From: Nitriliruptorales bacterium
Lineage (GTDB): Bacteria > Actinomycetota > Nitriliruptoria > Euzebyales > Egibacteraceae
Assembly: GCA_007126835.1 (NCBI GenBank)
Contig: SLAO01000071.1
Location: 1-14,895 of the forward strand
DNA length: 14,895 bases
Direction of reading: 5' to 3'
In this document: positions 6,596-13,514 of the stretch, one piece after another
Numbering within the stretch: the first letter of the stretch is position 1
Layout: each line of letters starts with the position of its first letter
Notes under the pieces: model-generated
What the model was told of the DNA's origin: nothing
What the model saw: the letters and a program-made list of their open reading frames with translations, nothing else
The model's database searches: none
Position numbers and translations under genes: made by a program

Positions 6596-7867
6596 TCAGC
6601 GAAGGGCGATCCCCCTGACCTGACCGACGTCCACCGGGGACTCGACGTACACGTCATCGTCGGGCGCCCACAGCGTCGGCGAGCCATTCAGCACCGCGAC
6701 CCAAGCACCGTCGGGGCTGATCACCGGGTGTCCCGACATCCCGTCGAGATCGAACGTGGCCGCCGTGCCCTCCTCGAGGTTGACCAGCCCGAGCTTCAGA
6801 CCTGGAAAGCCGGTGACCAGCAGGATCGCGCTGCTGCCGTCTTGGCTGATCCGGGCGGGTGAGCCATCACCGATGTGCCAGCCATCGAGGGCTTCGGTCA
6901 CCTCGGGCTCTGGTGGAGATCCTGCAAGCTCGGTCGAGGTGGCCTCGAGCCCGCAGACGAACTCCTCGCTGCACACGTGCCACAGCAAGCCGCCGGGCCC
7001 GGCGTCGAGCAAGGCGCCGTGGTCGAGCGCGGTTGGGGCCTCTTGCCAGCCGGTGATCAAGAACGTCCGTCCCGCCCGCACCACCGCCAAGCCCTCGTCG
7101 GTCGCCCCGCGCACGTGCGCATGCACCGGCAGGTCAACGGCCTCGCCGACGGTCCCGGCCGCCGCGTCGATGGGCGTCCACTGTTGTCGGGGCGCCGAAT
7201 CCCTCGCCCTGCCATGGGCCCCGACCCACGCGGTTGCGTCGGGGGCGACGAGGACTTGCGACCCAGCCACGTCGAGCACCGTGGGCTCTTCGCTGAGGTC
7301 ATGCGGGTGCAGGCGGATCTCGTCGCCTGTGGCCTGCACGATTGTGTCGTCGACGACCGCGAGTCCTTGGGCCCCGGCGTGACCTGGTGTGCTGTCCTCC
7401 CGGCGCGCGACGACCTCGCCGGACTCCAAGTCCACGACCGCGATGGCGGCGCTGCCGGCGACCACCACCTCGCCGGCAGGGGTGTCGACGTCGGCGAGGT
7501 CCACTTCGGTGCGCCCGGGCTGCTCGCCGCCTGGCCGTACCGAGCCGGGCTGGCTGGCATCACCGCGCCCGTTCTCGGCCGGAGCTTCGTCGGGCGCCTC
7601 GACTGGCTCTTCCTCGATAGGTCCGTCGAGCGCATCGTCGGCTGCGTCCTGGAGCGCCTCGCTGCGTTCGTCTGGCTCGTCTGTCGCGTCGGTCTCGACG
7701 CCGATATCGCCCTCGCTGCCGGGTGTTTCGCCGAAGACGACGACCCCACCGCCGACGACGAGCAGCGCAACGGCGACGGCGAGTCCCCGCAGTCGCACAC
7801 TTCGACCGCTACGGGGGGCCTCGAAGGCGGGGTCCCCGGACGCGGAGAAGCTGGACGGGTCGGACAT
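6596..7867 (-). CDS. Single-pass membrane protein with beta-propeller-like exterior domain
   Basis: I do not recognise a named family. The 423-residue protein has a short cytoplasmic N-terminus and one membrane segment (about residues 28-46). A Pro/Glu/Asp-rich linker follows (about 50-128), then a C-terminal domain (about 130-423) of repeated short beta-strand blades, for example IAVVDLESGEVV, GLVNLEEGTAATF and PVISPDGAWVAVLNG. These resemble PQQ/WD40/TolB-like propeller repeats. Two cysteines close together (C299, C305) could form a disulphide outside the membrane. The architecture suggests an anchored sensor, binding or scaffold protein, but no substrate can be named. The ATG at 7867 has no nearby Shine-Dalgarno. 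TACCCT ends ten bases upstream of it, so a message with almost no leader is possible. It lies 46 bases after the acyl-CoA dehydrogenase gene, with a hairpin between them, so it is probably a separate unit. Confidence 0.75.
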   Translation of the reverse strand: MSDPSSFSASGDPAFEAPRSGRSVRLRGLAVAVALLVVGGGVVVFGETPGSEGDIGVETDATDEPDERSEALQDAADDALDGPIEEEPVEAPDEAPAENGRGDASQPGSVRPGGEQPGRTEVDLADVDTPAGEVVVAGSAAIAVVDLESGEVVARREDSTPGHAGAQGLAVVDDTIVQATGDEIRLHPHDLSEEPTVLDVAGSQVLVAPDATAWVGAHGRARDSAPRQQWTPIDAAAGTVGEAVDLPVHAHVRGATDEGLAVVRAGRTFLITGWQEAPTALDHGALLDAGPGGLLWHVCSEEFVCGLEATSTELAGSPPEPEVTEALDGWHIGDGSPARISQDGSSAILLVTGFPGLKLGLVNLEEGTAATFDLDGMSGHPVISPDGAWVAVLNGSPTLWAPDDDVYVESPVDVGQVRGIALR

Positions 7868-7899
7868 GCTGTGGCCGAGGGTAGCGCCCCGGCCACAGC
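7868..7899 (-). terminator. GC-rich hairpin between the acyl-CoA dehydrogenase and membrane protein genes
   Basis: GCTGTGGCCG (7868-7877) and CGGCCACAGC (7890-7899) form a 10-bp stem with a 12-base loop, starting 15 bases after the stop codon of the upstream gene. No T-run follows, which is common for actinobacterial terminators. The loop holds TACCCT, a possible -10 for the next gene, so terminator and promoter may overlap. The stem abuts the next ATG directly. Confidence 0.55.
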
Positions 7900-7913
7900 G
7901 CTCCTGATCGACG

Positions 7914-9737
7914 CTAGAACGCGGCGTCGTCGAGGTGCATCAGCGAGCCGTCGGTGCCGGCGAGCACCTCCCGCCGTGCCGACAAGCCCGGCAGCACATG
8001 GTGGGCGTACCAGCGAGCCGACGCCACCTTGCCCTCGTAGAAGACGCGGTCGGCGTCGCTCGGCGAGTCCGACAGCCCGGCCAGCGCGACGTCGGCGTGG
8101 CGCAGCAGCAGCCACCCGGTGACCAGCTCAGCCAGCGAATACAAGAACTCGGTGGTGTTTAGCCCCACGAGGTAGAGCCCCTCACCCGACTCGTCGCTCA
8201 AGAACCCGACCAGCGAGCCCAGCATCTGGCCGACGTCCTCCAGCGCAGTGCTCAACCGGGCCCGTTCGGCGGCCAGCGCCCCGTTGCCCGCGTCACCCTT
8301 GGCGGTCTCGCCGATCTCGCCGAGCAAAGCGCCCAGGGCGGCGCCCTGGTCCTTGCCGATCTTTCGGAAGAACAGGTCCATGCCCTGGATCCCGGTGGTG
8401 CCCTCGTACAGCGTGTCGATCTTGGCGTCGCGGATGTACTGCTCGTGGGGGTAGTCCCGGCAGTAGCCCGACCCGCCGAGCACCTGCAGCGCGTCGGCAA
8501 GGAGCTCGTAGCTCTTCTCGGAGCCGTAGCCCTTGAGCAGCGGCAGCAGCAGGTCGTTGCGCTTGACGGCGGCGTCGTACTCGGGTGCGTCGGTGGCGCC
8601 TTGCTTCTCGGCGGCTTCGACGTCGTCCTGGACCGACGCGGTGTACAGAACGAGTGCGCGCAGCCCCTCAGCGTGGGCCTTCAGCCGCATGAGCATCCGT
8701 CGTACGTCGGGGTGGCGGATGATCTCCACACGCGGGGCCTGCGGGTCACGCGCATTGGCCAGATCGGCGCCCTGCACCCGCTGCTTGGCGTAGTCCAGCG
8801 CGTTGAGGTAGCCCGTCGACAGCGTTTCGATCGCCTTGGTGCCCACCAGCATCCGGGCGTACTCGATCACCTTGAACATCTGCTTGATGCCGTCGTGGGT
8901 CTCGCCCACGAGGACGCCGCGGGCGCCGTCGAAGGTCAGCTCCGCCGTCGACGAGCCCTTCAGGCCCATCTTGTCCTCGATGGCGGTGGCCTTGACGGCG
9001 TTGCGCTCGCCGAGTGTGCCGTCCTCGTTCAGCCAGTACTTCGGCACGATGTACAGCGACAAGCCCTTGGTCCCTGGTCCGGCGCCCTCGGGGCGGGCCA
9101 GGACGAGGTGGACGATGTTCTCGGGCCAGTCGAAGTCGCCATTGGTGATGAAGCGCTTCACCCCGGAGATCGACCAGGTGCCGTCGCCGTTGTCGACAGC
9201 CTTCGAGCGGCCCGCGCCCACGTCGGAGCCGGCGTCGGGCTCGGTCAGCACCATCGTCCCGCCCCAGTGGCGCTCGACCCACGGCTCGACCCACCGCTTG
9301 CGCTGTTCCGGGGTGCACAGCCGATAGGCGATCGACGCGAAGAACGGGCCCGCGGTGTACATCACCGCGGTGGGGTTGGCCCCCAGCATCATCGACATCG
9401 CCGCCCACGACATCGTGGGGCTCGCGCCGAGACCTCCCAGTTCGTCGGGCAGGTTCAGGCGGTGCCACTCGCCGGTGAAGTACGCGTCGAGGGTGCGGTG
9501 CAGGCCCTCGGGGATCGCCACGTCGCCGTCGTCGTCGAGGGACAGCGGCGTCCGGTCGGCCTCGGCGAAGCTGGCCGCGAACTCGGTGGTCGACAGTCGC
9601 TCGACCTCCTCGAGCACCGCGCGGGCGGTTTCGGTGTCCATCTGCTCGTATGGCCCGTGGCCGAGGTGGCGGCCGATGTCGAGCACCTCGAACAGGTTGA
9701 ACTCGATGTCGCGGAGGTTGCTCCGGTAATGGGTCAT
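7914..9737 (-). CDS. Acyl-CoA dehydrogenase, FadE5-like long form
   Basis: This FAD enzyme oxidises acyl-CoA to trans-2-enoyl-CoA in beta-oxidation. At 607 residues it belongs to the long form with an extra N-terminal segment and an added C-terminal domain, as in mycobacterial FadE5, rather than the ~380-residue form. The middle domain shows MVLTEPDAGSDVG (162-174) and FITNG, which bind FAD and acyl-CoA. The helical domain has GGSGYCRDYPHEQ (421-433) and YEGTTGIQ (444-451), where E445 is the expected catalytic base. The C-terminal ~140 residues match the acyl-CoA dehydrogenase C-terminal-like region. ATG at 9737 is preceded by AGGAG at six bases. Two palindromes lie just upstream, in the 84-base gap after the cytochrome gene, so it most likely has its own regulated promoter and is not part of the dehalogenase set. 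Chain-length preference cannot be read from the sequence. Confidence 0.93.
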   Translation of the reverse strand: MTHYRSNLRDIEFNLFEVLDIGRHLGHGPYEQMDTETARAVLEEVERLSTTEFAASFAEADRTPLSLDDDGDVAIPEGLHRTLDAYFTGEWHRLNLPDELGGLGASPTMSWAAMSMMLGANPTAVMYTAGPFFASIAYRLCTPEQRKRWVEPWVERHWGGTMVLTEPDAGSDVGAGRSKAVDNGDGTWSISGVKRFITNGDFDWPENIVHLVLARPEGAGPGTKGLSLYIVPKYWLNEDGTLGERNAVKATAIEDKMGLKGSSTAELTFDGARGVLVGETHDGIKQMFKVIEYARMLVGTKAIETLSTGYLNALDYAKQRVQGADLANARDPQAPRVEIIRHPDVRRMLMRLKAHAEGLRALVLYTASVQDDVEAAEKQGATDAPEYDAAVKRNDLLLPLLKGYGSEKSYELLADALQVLGGSGYCRDYPHEQYIRDAKIDTLYEGTTGIQGMDLFFRKIGKDQGAALGALLGEIGETAKGDAGNGALAAERARLSTALEDVGQMLGSLVGFLSDESGEGLYLVGLNTTEFLYSLAELVTGWLLLRHADVALAGLSDSPSDADRVFYEGKVASARWYAHHVLPGLSARREVLAGTDGSLMHLDDAAF

Positions 9738-9769
9738 GGCCTGCTCCTGAAGCCGCGGCGGCGGATAAG

Positions 9770-9800
9770 TTACCCACGGGTAATGTTACTGCTGGGTAAC
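9770..9800 (-). promoter_or_regulatory. Two adjacent palindromes, candidate operator of the acyl-CoA dehydrogenase gene
   Basis: TTACCCACGGGTAA (9770-9783) has perfect six-base arms around two bases. GTTACTGCTGGGTAAC (9785-9800) is a second palindrome with one mismatch and the same GTTAC/GTAAC ends. Their centres are about 16 bases apart, so both sites could face the same side of the helix. TAACTT on the - strand (9772-9767) overlaps the first site and could be a -10 box. Tandem sites over a promoter of a fatty-acid gene would fit a TetR-type repressor; the regulator itself is not in the window. Confidence 0.6.
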
Positions 9801-9821
9801 CGGTTCGTCCACCCGCAGCAG

Positions 9822-10214
9822 TCAGTTGCCGGCGACCGATTCGATGTAGCGGGCAAGGTCGGCGAGGTCCTGGTTGGACAGCTCGTCGGCGTATCCCTCC
9901 CGGTCGTGCTCGAGGGTCGTGCCGGCGATCAGCGATTGGATCGTCACCCGGGCGCTGGGCTGGAAGTCGTCGAGGTCGGAGGCGATGTTCGAGGTCGCCC
10001 CCGCGTCGCGCAGGGAGTGGCACGAAGCGCACGTGGGATTGGTCAGATCGCTGTAGAGCTGCTGTCCGTGCTCGATGTCGGCCTCGAGGTCGAGCGCCTG
10101 GTCGACTCGGTCACCCCCGCCGGCGGAGTTCGCCCACGCGGCGAACAGCACCGCGGCACCCAGCAACGCGAGCGTGACGACCCGCACGAGACGGGAGGCG
10201 AGGGCGTGGCGCAT
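9822..10214 (-). CDS. Monohaem cytochrome c, membrane-anchored or secreted
   Basis: A small class I-like c-type cytochrome of 130 residues acting outside the cytoplasmic membrane. A positively charged N-terminus and a hydrophobic stretch (about 11-28) form a signal peptide or anchor. One haem site, CASCH (C62, C65, H66), is visible, followed by the typical C-terminal helix (LSNQDLADLARYIESV). No methionine exists after residue 1, so the usual Met sixth ligand is absent. H103, in the loop before the final helix, is the best substitute. His/His ligation would give a lower redox potential. ATG at 10214 follows an AGGAAG by about six bases. It lies 38 bases after the bis-haem reductase gene and is probably cotranscribed with it. 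I infer that it passes electrons between that reductase and the neighbouring reductive dehalogenase, but a general respiratory role is equally possible. Confidence 0.85.
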   Translation of the reverse strand: MRHALASRLVRVVTLALLGAAVLFAAWANSAGGGDRVDQALDLEADIEHGQQLYSDLTNPTCASCHSLRDAGATSNIASDLDDFQPSARVTIQSLIAGTTLEHDREGYADELSNQDLADLARYIESVAGN

Positions 10215-10252
10215 GGGGCACTTCCTTCCGCCCGAAGCGGTGAAGGGGCTGA

Positions 10253-11569
10253 CTAGATGAGATCAAAGCGTTCAAGGTTGATGCGCTCGGCAGGGACGTG
10301 GCGGGTGTGCAGGTGCTGCTCGGCCGCTTCCATCATCGGCACGGGTCCGCACAGGAAGTACGCGTGCCGGTTCGGGCGTCGAGGCAGGAAGGCATCGAGC
10401 AGCTCGGCGCTGACCACGCCGGTTTCCCCTGCCCAGCCGTTCGGGGGCTCCTCGAGCACCCGCACGATGCGTAGATCGAGGCGCTCGGCAAGTTCGTCGA
10501 GCTCGTCGTGGAAGATCACGTCGTCGATGGTGCGGTTGGCGTAGATGACGGTCATCGGCCGGGGATCCTCGACGTCAGCAAGGGTCCGAAGCATGCTCAG
10601 GATCGGCGTGATGCCGACCCCGCCTGCGACGAAGACGAAGCCGGCACCCTCGCTGCGGGTGTAGCTAAACGCTCCGTAGGGCCCGTCGACGTAGGCCCGC
10701 GTGCCCACCTCGAGCTCGCCGACTCGGGAGGTGAAGTCCCCGAGCGACTTGATCGCGAACGACAGCGTCTGCGGTGCGGCGGCGCTGGAGGCAAACGAGA
10801 ACGGGTGCTCGCGGACCGCGTACGGGCTGACGCTGAACTTGAGCCAGGCGAACTGTCCCGGCAGGAACCGCAGGCCCCGGTGCCCGTCGGGACGCAGGGT
10901 GACCGACCAGGCGTCACCTGGCAGCGGCTGGACGGCCTCGACAGCGTAGGGCTGCTTGCGCAGCCGCGACGGTTTGATCAGCCGAACATAGGCCAAGACG
11001 CCGATGAGCCCCGCGGCGACGGCGAACCAGGCGGCCCGATGGACGGAGCCCGAGACGTAGTAGCCCACGCGCTCGATGTGGGTGAAGGCGGTGGCCACGA
11101 CACCGATCGCCAGCAGCCCGTGCGCCACGCGCCACACCTCGTAGGGCAGGCGCAACTGGCGACGCCAGACGGAGGTCGCCATGAGGGCGAGCAGCAGGAC
11201 GACCGCCGCGAGTCCCCACTGCGCCGCCGGGGTGGCGGTCACGGGGTTCAGCAGCCGCAGCAGGGACGGGTCCTGGGCCATCAGCATCGCCGGATGAGTC
11301 AGCACGAAGGCCAGGGCGACGAACGAGATCTGGCGGTGGTACTGCAGGATCACGTCAAGGCCGAACGGGGCCTCTACCTGGGGGAAGCGCGCGGTGACGA
11401 CAAGCTGCAGGCCGAGGACGGCCATGGCGATGAAGCCCAGTGCCATCGAGAGGTCGGCCCACCACCCGCGCCCTGGTGGTGAGTCGCCCACGAGAACGAA
11501 GAACATCGGGGCGGCGACGGCGATGACGTAGGCGGTGGCCCACATCGCGCCTTTCCAGGCGACGGTCAT
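10253..11569 (-). CDS. Bis-haem ferric-reductase-like membrane flavoprotein, NAD(P)H oxidoreductase
   Basis: This 438-residue protein moves electrons from cytosolic NAD(P)H through FAD and two membrane haems b to the outer side, as ferric reductases and NADPH oxidases do. The N-terminal ~200 residues contain about six membrane helices. Two of these carry His pairs spaced 14 residues apart (H78/H92 in YHRQISF...LTHP; H150/H164 in VAHGLL...FTHIE), the classic two-haem arrangement. The C-terminal half is ferredoxin-NADP reductase-like: LPGQFAWL, REHPFSF (FAD), DGPYGAF, GGVGITPILSML (316-327, NAD(P)H), CGPVPMM (407-413) and the terminal ERFDLI. I chose ATG at 11569, with AGGAG nine bases upstream; an in-frame start at 11641 would add 24 residues and run through a palindrome. 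It follows rdhB and precedes cytochrome c, so it is a good candidate electron supplier for the dehalogenase. A general ferric reductase is the alternative. Confidence 0.88.
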   Translation of the reverse strand: MTVAWKGAMWATAYVIAVAAPMFFVLVGDSPPGRGWWADLSMALGFIAMAVLGLQLVVTARFPQVEAPFGLDVILQYHRQISFVALAFVLTHPAMLMAQDPSLLRLLNPVTATPAAQWGLAAVVLLLALMATSVWRRQLRLPYEVWRVAHGLLAIGVVATAFTHIERVGYYVSGSVHRAAWFAVAAGLIGVLAYVRLIKPSRLRKQPYAVEAVQPLPGDAWSVTLRPDGHRGLRFLPGQFAWLKFSVSPYAVREHPFSFASSAAAPQTLSFAIKSLGDFTSRVGELEVGTRAYVDGPYGAFSYTRSEGAGFVFVAGGVGITPILSMLRTLADVEDPRPMTVIYANRTIDDVIFHDELDELAERLDLRIVRVLEEPPNGWAGETGVVSAELLDAFLPRRPNRHAYFLCGPVPMMEAAEQHLHTRHVPAERINLERFDLI

Positions 11570-11601
11570 CGCTGTCTTCTCCTGCTCGTCGCGCGCATGA
11601 A

Positions 11602-11629
11602 CCGGCCGCGCGGAGCTCCGCGCGGCCGG
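11602..11629 (-). terminator. Perfect 28-bp palindrome between rdhB and the flavin reductase gene
   Basis: CCGGCCGCGCGGAG and its exact reverse complement meet with no spacer, giving a 14-bp self-complementary arm that would fold into a very stable GC hairpin. It begins 28 bases after the rdhB stop codon and has no T-run. It may act as a terminator or an attenuator that lowers transcription into the reductase gene, or as an mRNA stabiliser. The hairpin at 14848-14895 shares its 13-base core. Confidence 0.6.
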
Positions 11630-11656
11630 GCCACCTCCCATTCGAATCAGCGTGTG

Positions 11657-11989
11657 CTACAGGGCGGACTGCTCGGATTCGGGACGGTCCTCGATGAGGT
11701 CGTCGCCGGGGACCGTGTCACTTGGGGCGGTGCGCCGTGGCAGGTACCAGGCGAGCGCGCCGAGGATGATGGCGGGCAGGCCGAGGGCCAGTAAGGACAT
11801 CCAGGCGGCGGTGGGTTCGAGCTCGGCGAACGAGCCGGTGAACGCTTCGACGGCGAGCAGGCCCAGCACTGCCGCGGCGATGCCCAGGACCCAGCCGTAC
11901 CAGGTGGTGGGGACGTCGGGGCGTCGGGTGCGCTGGATCAGCGCGAATCCGCCGGCGCCGACGATGATGCCGATGATGAACCAGAACAT
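11657..11989 (-). CDS. rdhB: Reductive dehalogenase membrane anchor, RdhB
   Basis: RdhB proteins are small integral membrane proteins that hold the exported catalytic subunit RdhA at the outer face of the cytoplasmic membrane. The 110-residue product has three hydrophobic segments (about residues 2-19, 33-52 and 66-86) and a charged C-terminal tail. The middle part carries the family signature: WYGWVLG, then FTGSFAELEP, then TAAWMSLLALGLPAII, in the usual order and spacing for the E-x-EP-x-AAW region of RdhB. ATG at 11989 follows GAGGAGGT by eight bases, a strong ribosome site, and the gap after rdhA is only 30 bases. The adjacency and signature together make the call firm even though RdhB proteins are short and variable. 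The first helix begins almost at the start codon, so the N-terminus has little cytoplasmic or outer extension. Confidence 0.88.
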   Translation of the reverse strand: MFWFIIGIIVGAGGFALIQRTRRPDVPTTWYGWVLGIAAAVLGLLAVEAFTGSFAELEPTAAWMSLLALGLPAIILGALAWYLPRRTAPSDTVPGDDLIEDRPESEQSAL

Positions 11990-12019
11990 GAGCGTCGACC
12001 TCCTCGGTCGGGTGCCGCG

Positions 12020-13471
12020 TTAGACCTGCTGGCGGGCGCTGCGCTGGGTGTCGATGCCGTACTCGGGCAAATCCAGGCTCCACCAGTCCTCGGGATCGCG
12101 TTCGCCGTAACCGAAGGCTTGGTCCATGTTGGTGAACATGCCGTTGAACAGCCTGGTCCTGGCCGCGGTGGCCTTGACCATCGTGTGCATGAAGGTCTCG
12201 TCCTTCTTCGCGTATGGGCACACCGAGAAGCAGATCCCGCAGTTGGTGCCGGGACCGGTACGCCAGTACTCCATGCAGGACACTGCGTCTTCGAACCACG
12301 CCTTGTGGCCGGGCTCGTTCCACTCACCCACGGTGTTCCAGTACGGCTCGTCCTCGTAGCTCAGGGAGTCAGACGGGCATTGTTCGGCGCAGACCTTGCA
12401 GGTCTTGCAGAACTCTTGAATGCCGGCGTCGATGGGCTTGGTGGGTTCTAGGGGCAGATCCGTGACGATCTTCTGGACACGGACCATGGGGCCGTACTCC
12501 GGTGTGATGAGCCGGTTGTGGCGACCCATCTCCCCGAGTCCTGCGAGCACGCCGAAGGCCGGGGCGATCCCAAGGGCGTTGATGCTCGACTCCCCGAGCC
12601 CTTGATAGCCAAGGCCTCGGAGGAACCCTTGGGTGGATGCCTGGATCTGTGGGAACCGCGCGTATGCGACGCTCGTGGTCCCAGCCCCGATCGGACCCGG
12701 TGCGAGCCGCATCGTCTCTTCGGACATCTGCATCGTGTAGACGATGACCCACTTGGCCTTGTCGGGGATGACGCGCTTGTCGTCGTTCTCGTACGCCTCG
12801 TCGACGTCTTCGAACTCGACCGTCTTTCCGTCCGGGTCCTGCGAGTAGATGAGCTTCTTCGTGTTCTCGTCGAGCTCGACGAACCCGACAGTCGCCGCTC
12901 CGAAGTGCCGCATCGCGGCGCGCACCATGTTGGCGTTCTCGCTGGGGGTGCCCTCCCAGCGAGGCACTCCGAGGTCATCGGGGGACTCGACGCCTTCTAG
13001 GGGCAAGAACGACAGGGGGGCGTGCTGGAAGCCGAAGAATCCCGCAGAGCCGTAGAACGCCCAGTCCCGGAGCCGATAGCCGGGCTCGTTATCGAGGATG
13101 CGCTGCTTCTTGTTCTCCGCGGCGATCGCGCCGACCTCCTCGGCACGATCCTCGCCCACGTAGTTGGCCAAGCCTGGACCTCGCACCGTTCGCTGCTGCT
13201 CGCTGATGCGGGATTTCTGGCCCCAGTCGATCTCGGTAGTGGGTTCGTCAACTTCGCGGACCCACCACGGGCGCTTGTGGATGGAACCATTGGAGCTCGC
13301 CGCGCCGTTGGCGGCGTCGGCGAAGGCCTTGCTGCGCCCGCCCTTGGCGGTGGCGCCCGCAGCCACGGCAACCCCGGCGGTGGCACCGCTGAGCTTGAAG
13401 AAGTCACGGCGGGAGACCCCGCGGGTGTGAGTGGCCTGCTCGTTGTCGGTCGCCGACTTCGGGTGGTTCAT
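12020..13471 (-). CDS. rdhA: Reductive dehalogenase catalytic subunit, RdhA
   Basis: RdhA enzymes remove halogen from organic compounds by reduction, using a corrinoid and two [4Fe-4S] clusters. The 483-residue protein is of normal length. A twin-arginine signal (SRRDFFKLSG, R21-R22, then an Ala/Gly-rich stretch) directs folded export. Near the C-terminus lie two cluster motifs: CKTCKVCAEQCP (C355, C358, C361, C365) and C399-X11-CGICFSVCP (C411, C414, C418), the spacing seen in PceA-type enzymes. Family blocks AGLGEMGR, ITPEYGPMVR and TDLPLEP precede them. Y270 in VAYARF is a possible catalytic Tyr, by rough family alignment. Epoxyqueuosine reductase shares the core but lacks a Tat signal and an RdhB partner. 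A GTG immediately precedes the ATG at 13471; the GAGGAG six bases before the ATG favours the ATG. The halogenated substrate cannot be predicted. It lies between the thioredoxin-like gene (43 bases upstream) and rdhB. Confidence 0.93.
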   Translation of the reverse strand: MNHPKSATDNEQATHTRGVSRRDFFKLSGATAGVAVAAGATAKGGRSKAFADAANGAASSNGSIHKRPWWVREVDEPTTEIDWGQKSRISEQQRTVRGPGLANYVGEDRAEEVGAIAAENKKQRILDNEPGYRLRDWAFYGSAGFFGFQHAPLSFLPLEGVESPDDLGVPRWEGTPSENANMVRAAMRHFGAATVGFVELDENTKKLIYSQDPDGKTVEFEDVDEAYENDDKRVIPDKAKWVIVYTMQMSEETMRLAPGPIGAGTTSVAYARFPQIQASTQGFLRGLGYQGLGESSINALGIAPAFGVLAGLGEMGRHNRLITPEYGPMVRVQKIVTDLPLEPTKPIDAGIQEFCKTCKVCAEQCPSDSLSYEDEPYWNTVGEWNEPGHKAWFEDAVSCMEYWRTGPGTNCGICFSVCPYAKKDETFMHTMVKATAARTRLFNGMFTNMDQAFGYGERDPEDWWSLDLPEYGIDTQRSARQQV

Positions 13472-13514
13472 CACAGGCTCCTCGGGTCAAAGGGTCGGTT
13501 TTCGGGTCGTTCGT

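Noticed and set aside
8445..10256. A 603-residue + strand frame opposite the acyl-CoA dehydrogenase and cytochrome genes
   Set aside because: It is a shadow of two well-supported - strand genes in high-GC DNA; its product shows no domain and is rich in His/Arg/Gly as antisense frames are.
12020..13471. Reading the gene as epoxyqueuosine reductase (QueG)
   Set aside because: QueG shares the corrinoid and iron-sulphur core but is cytosolic. This protein has a clear Tat signal, RdhA-type motif spacing and an adjacent RdhB.
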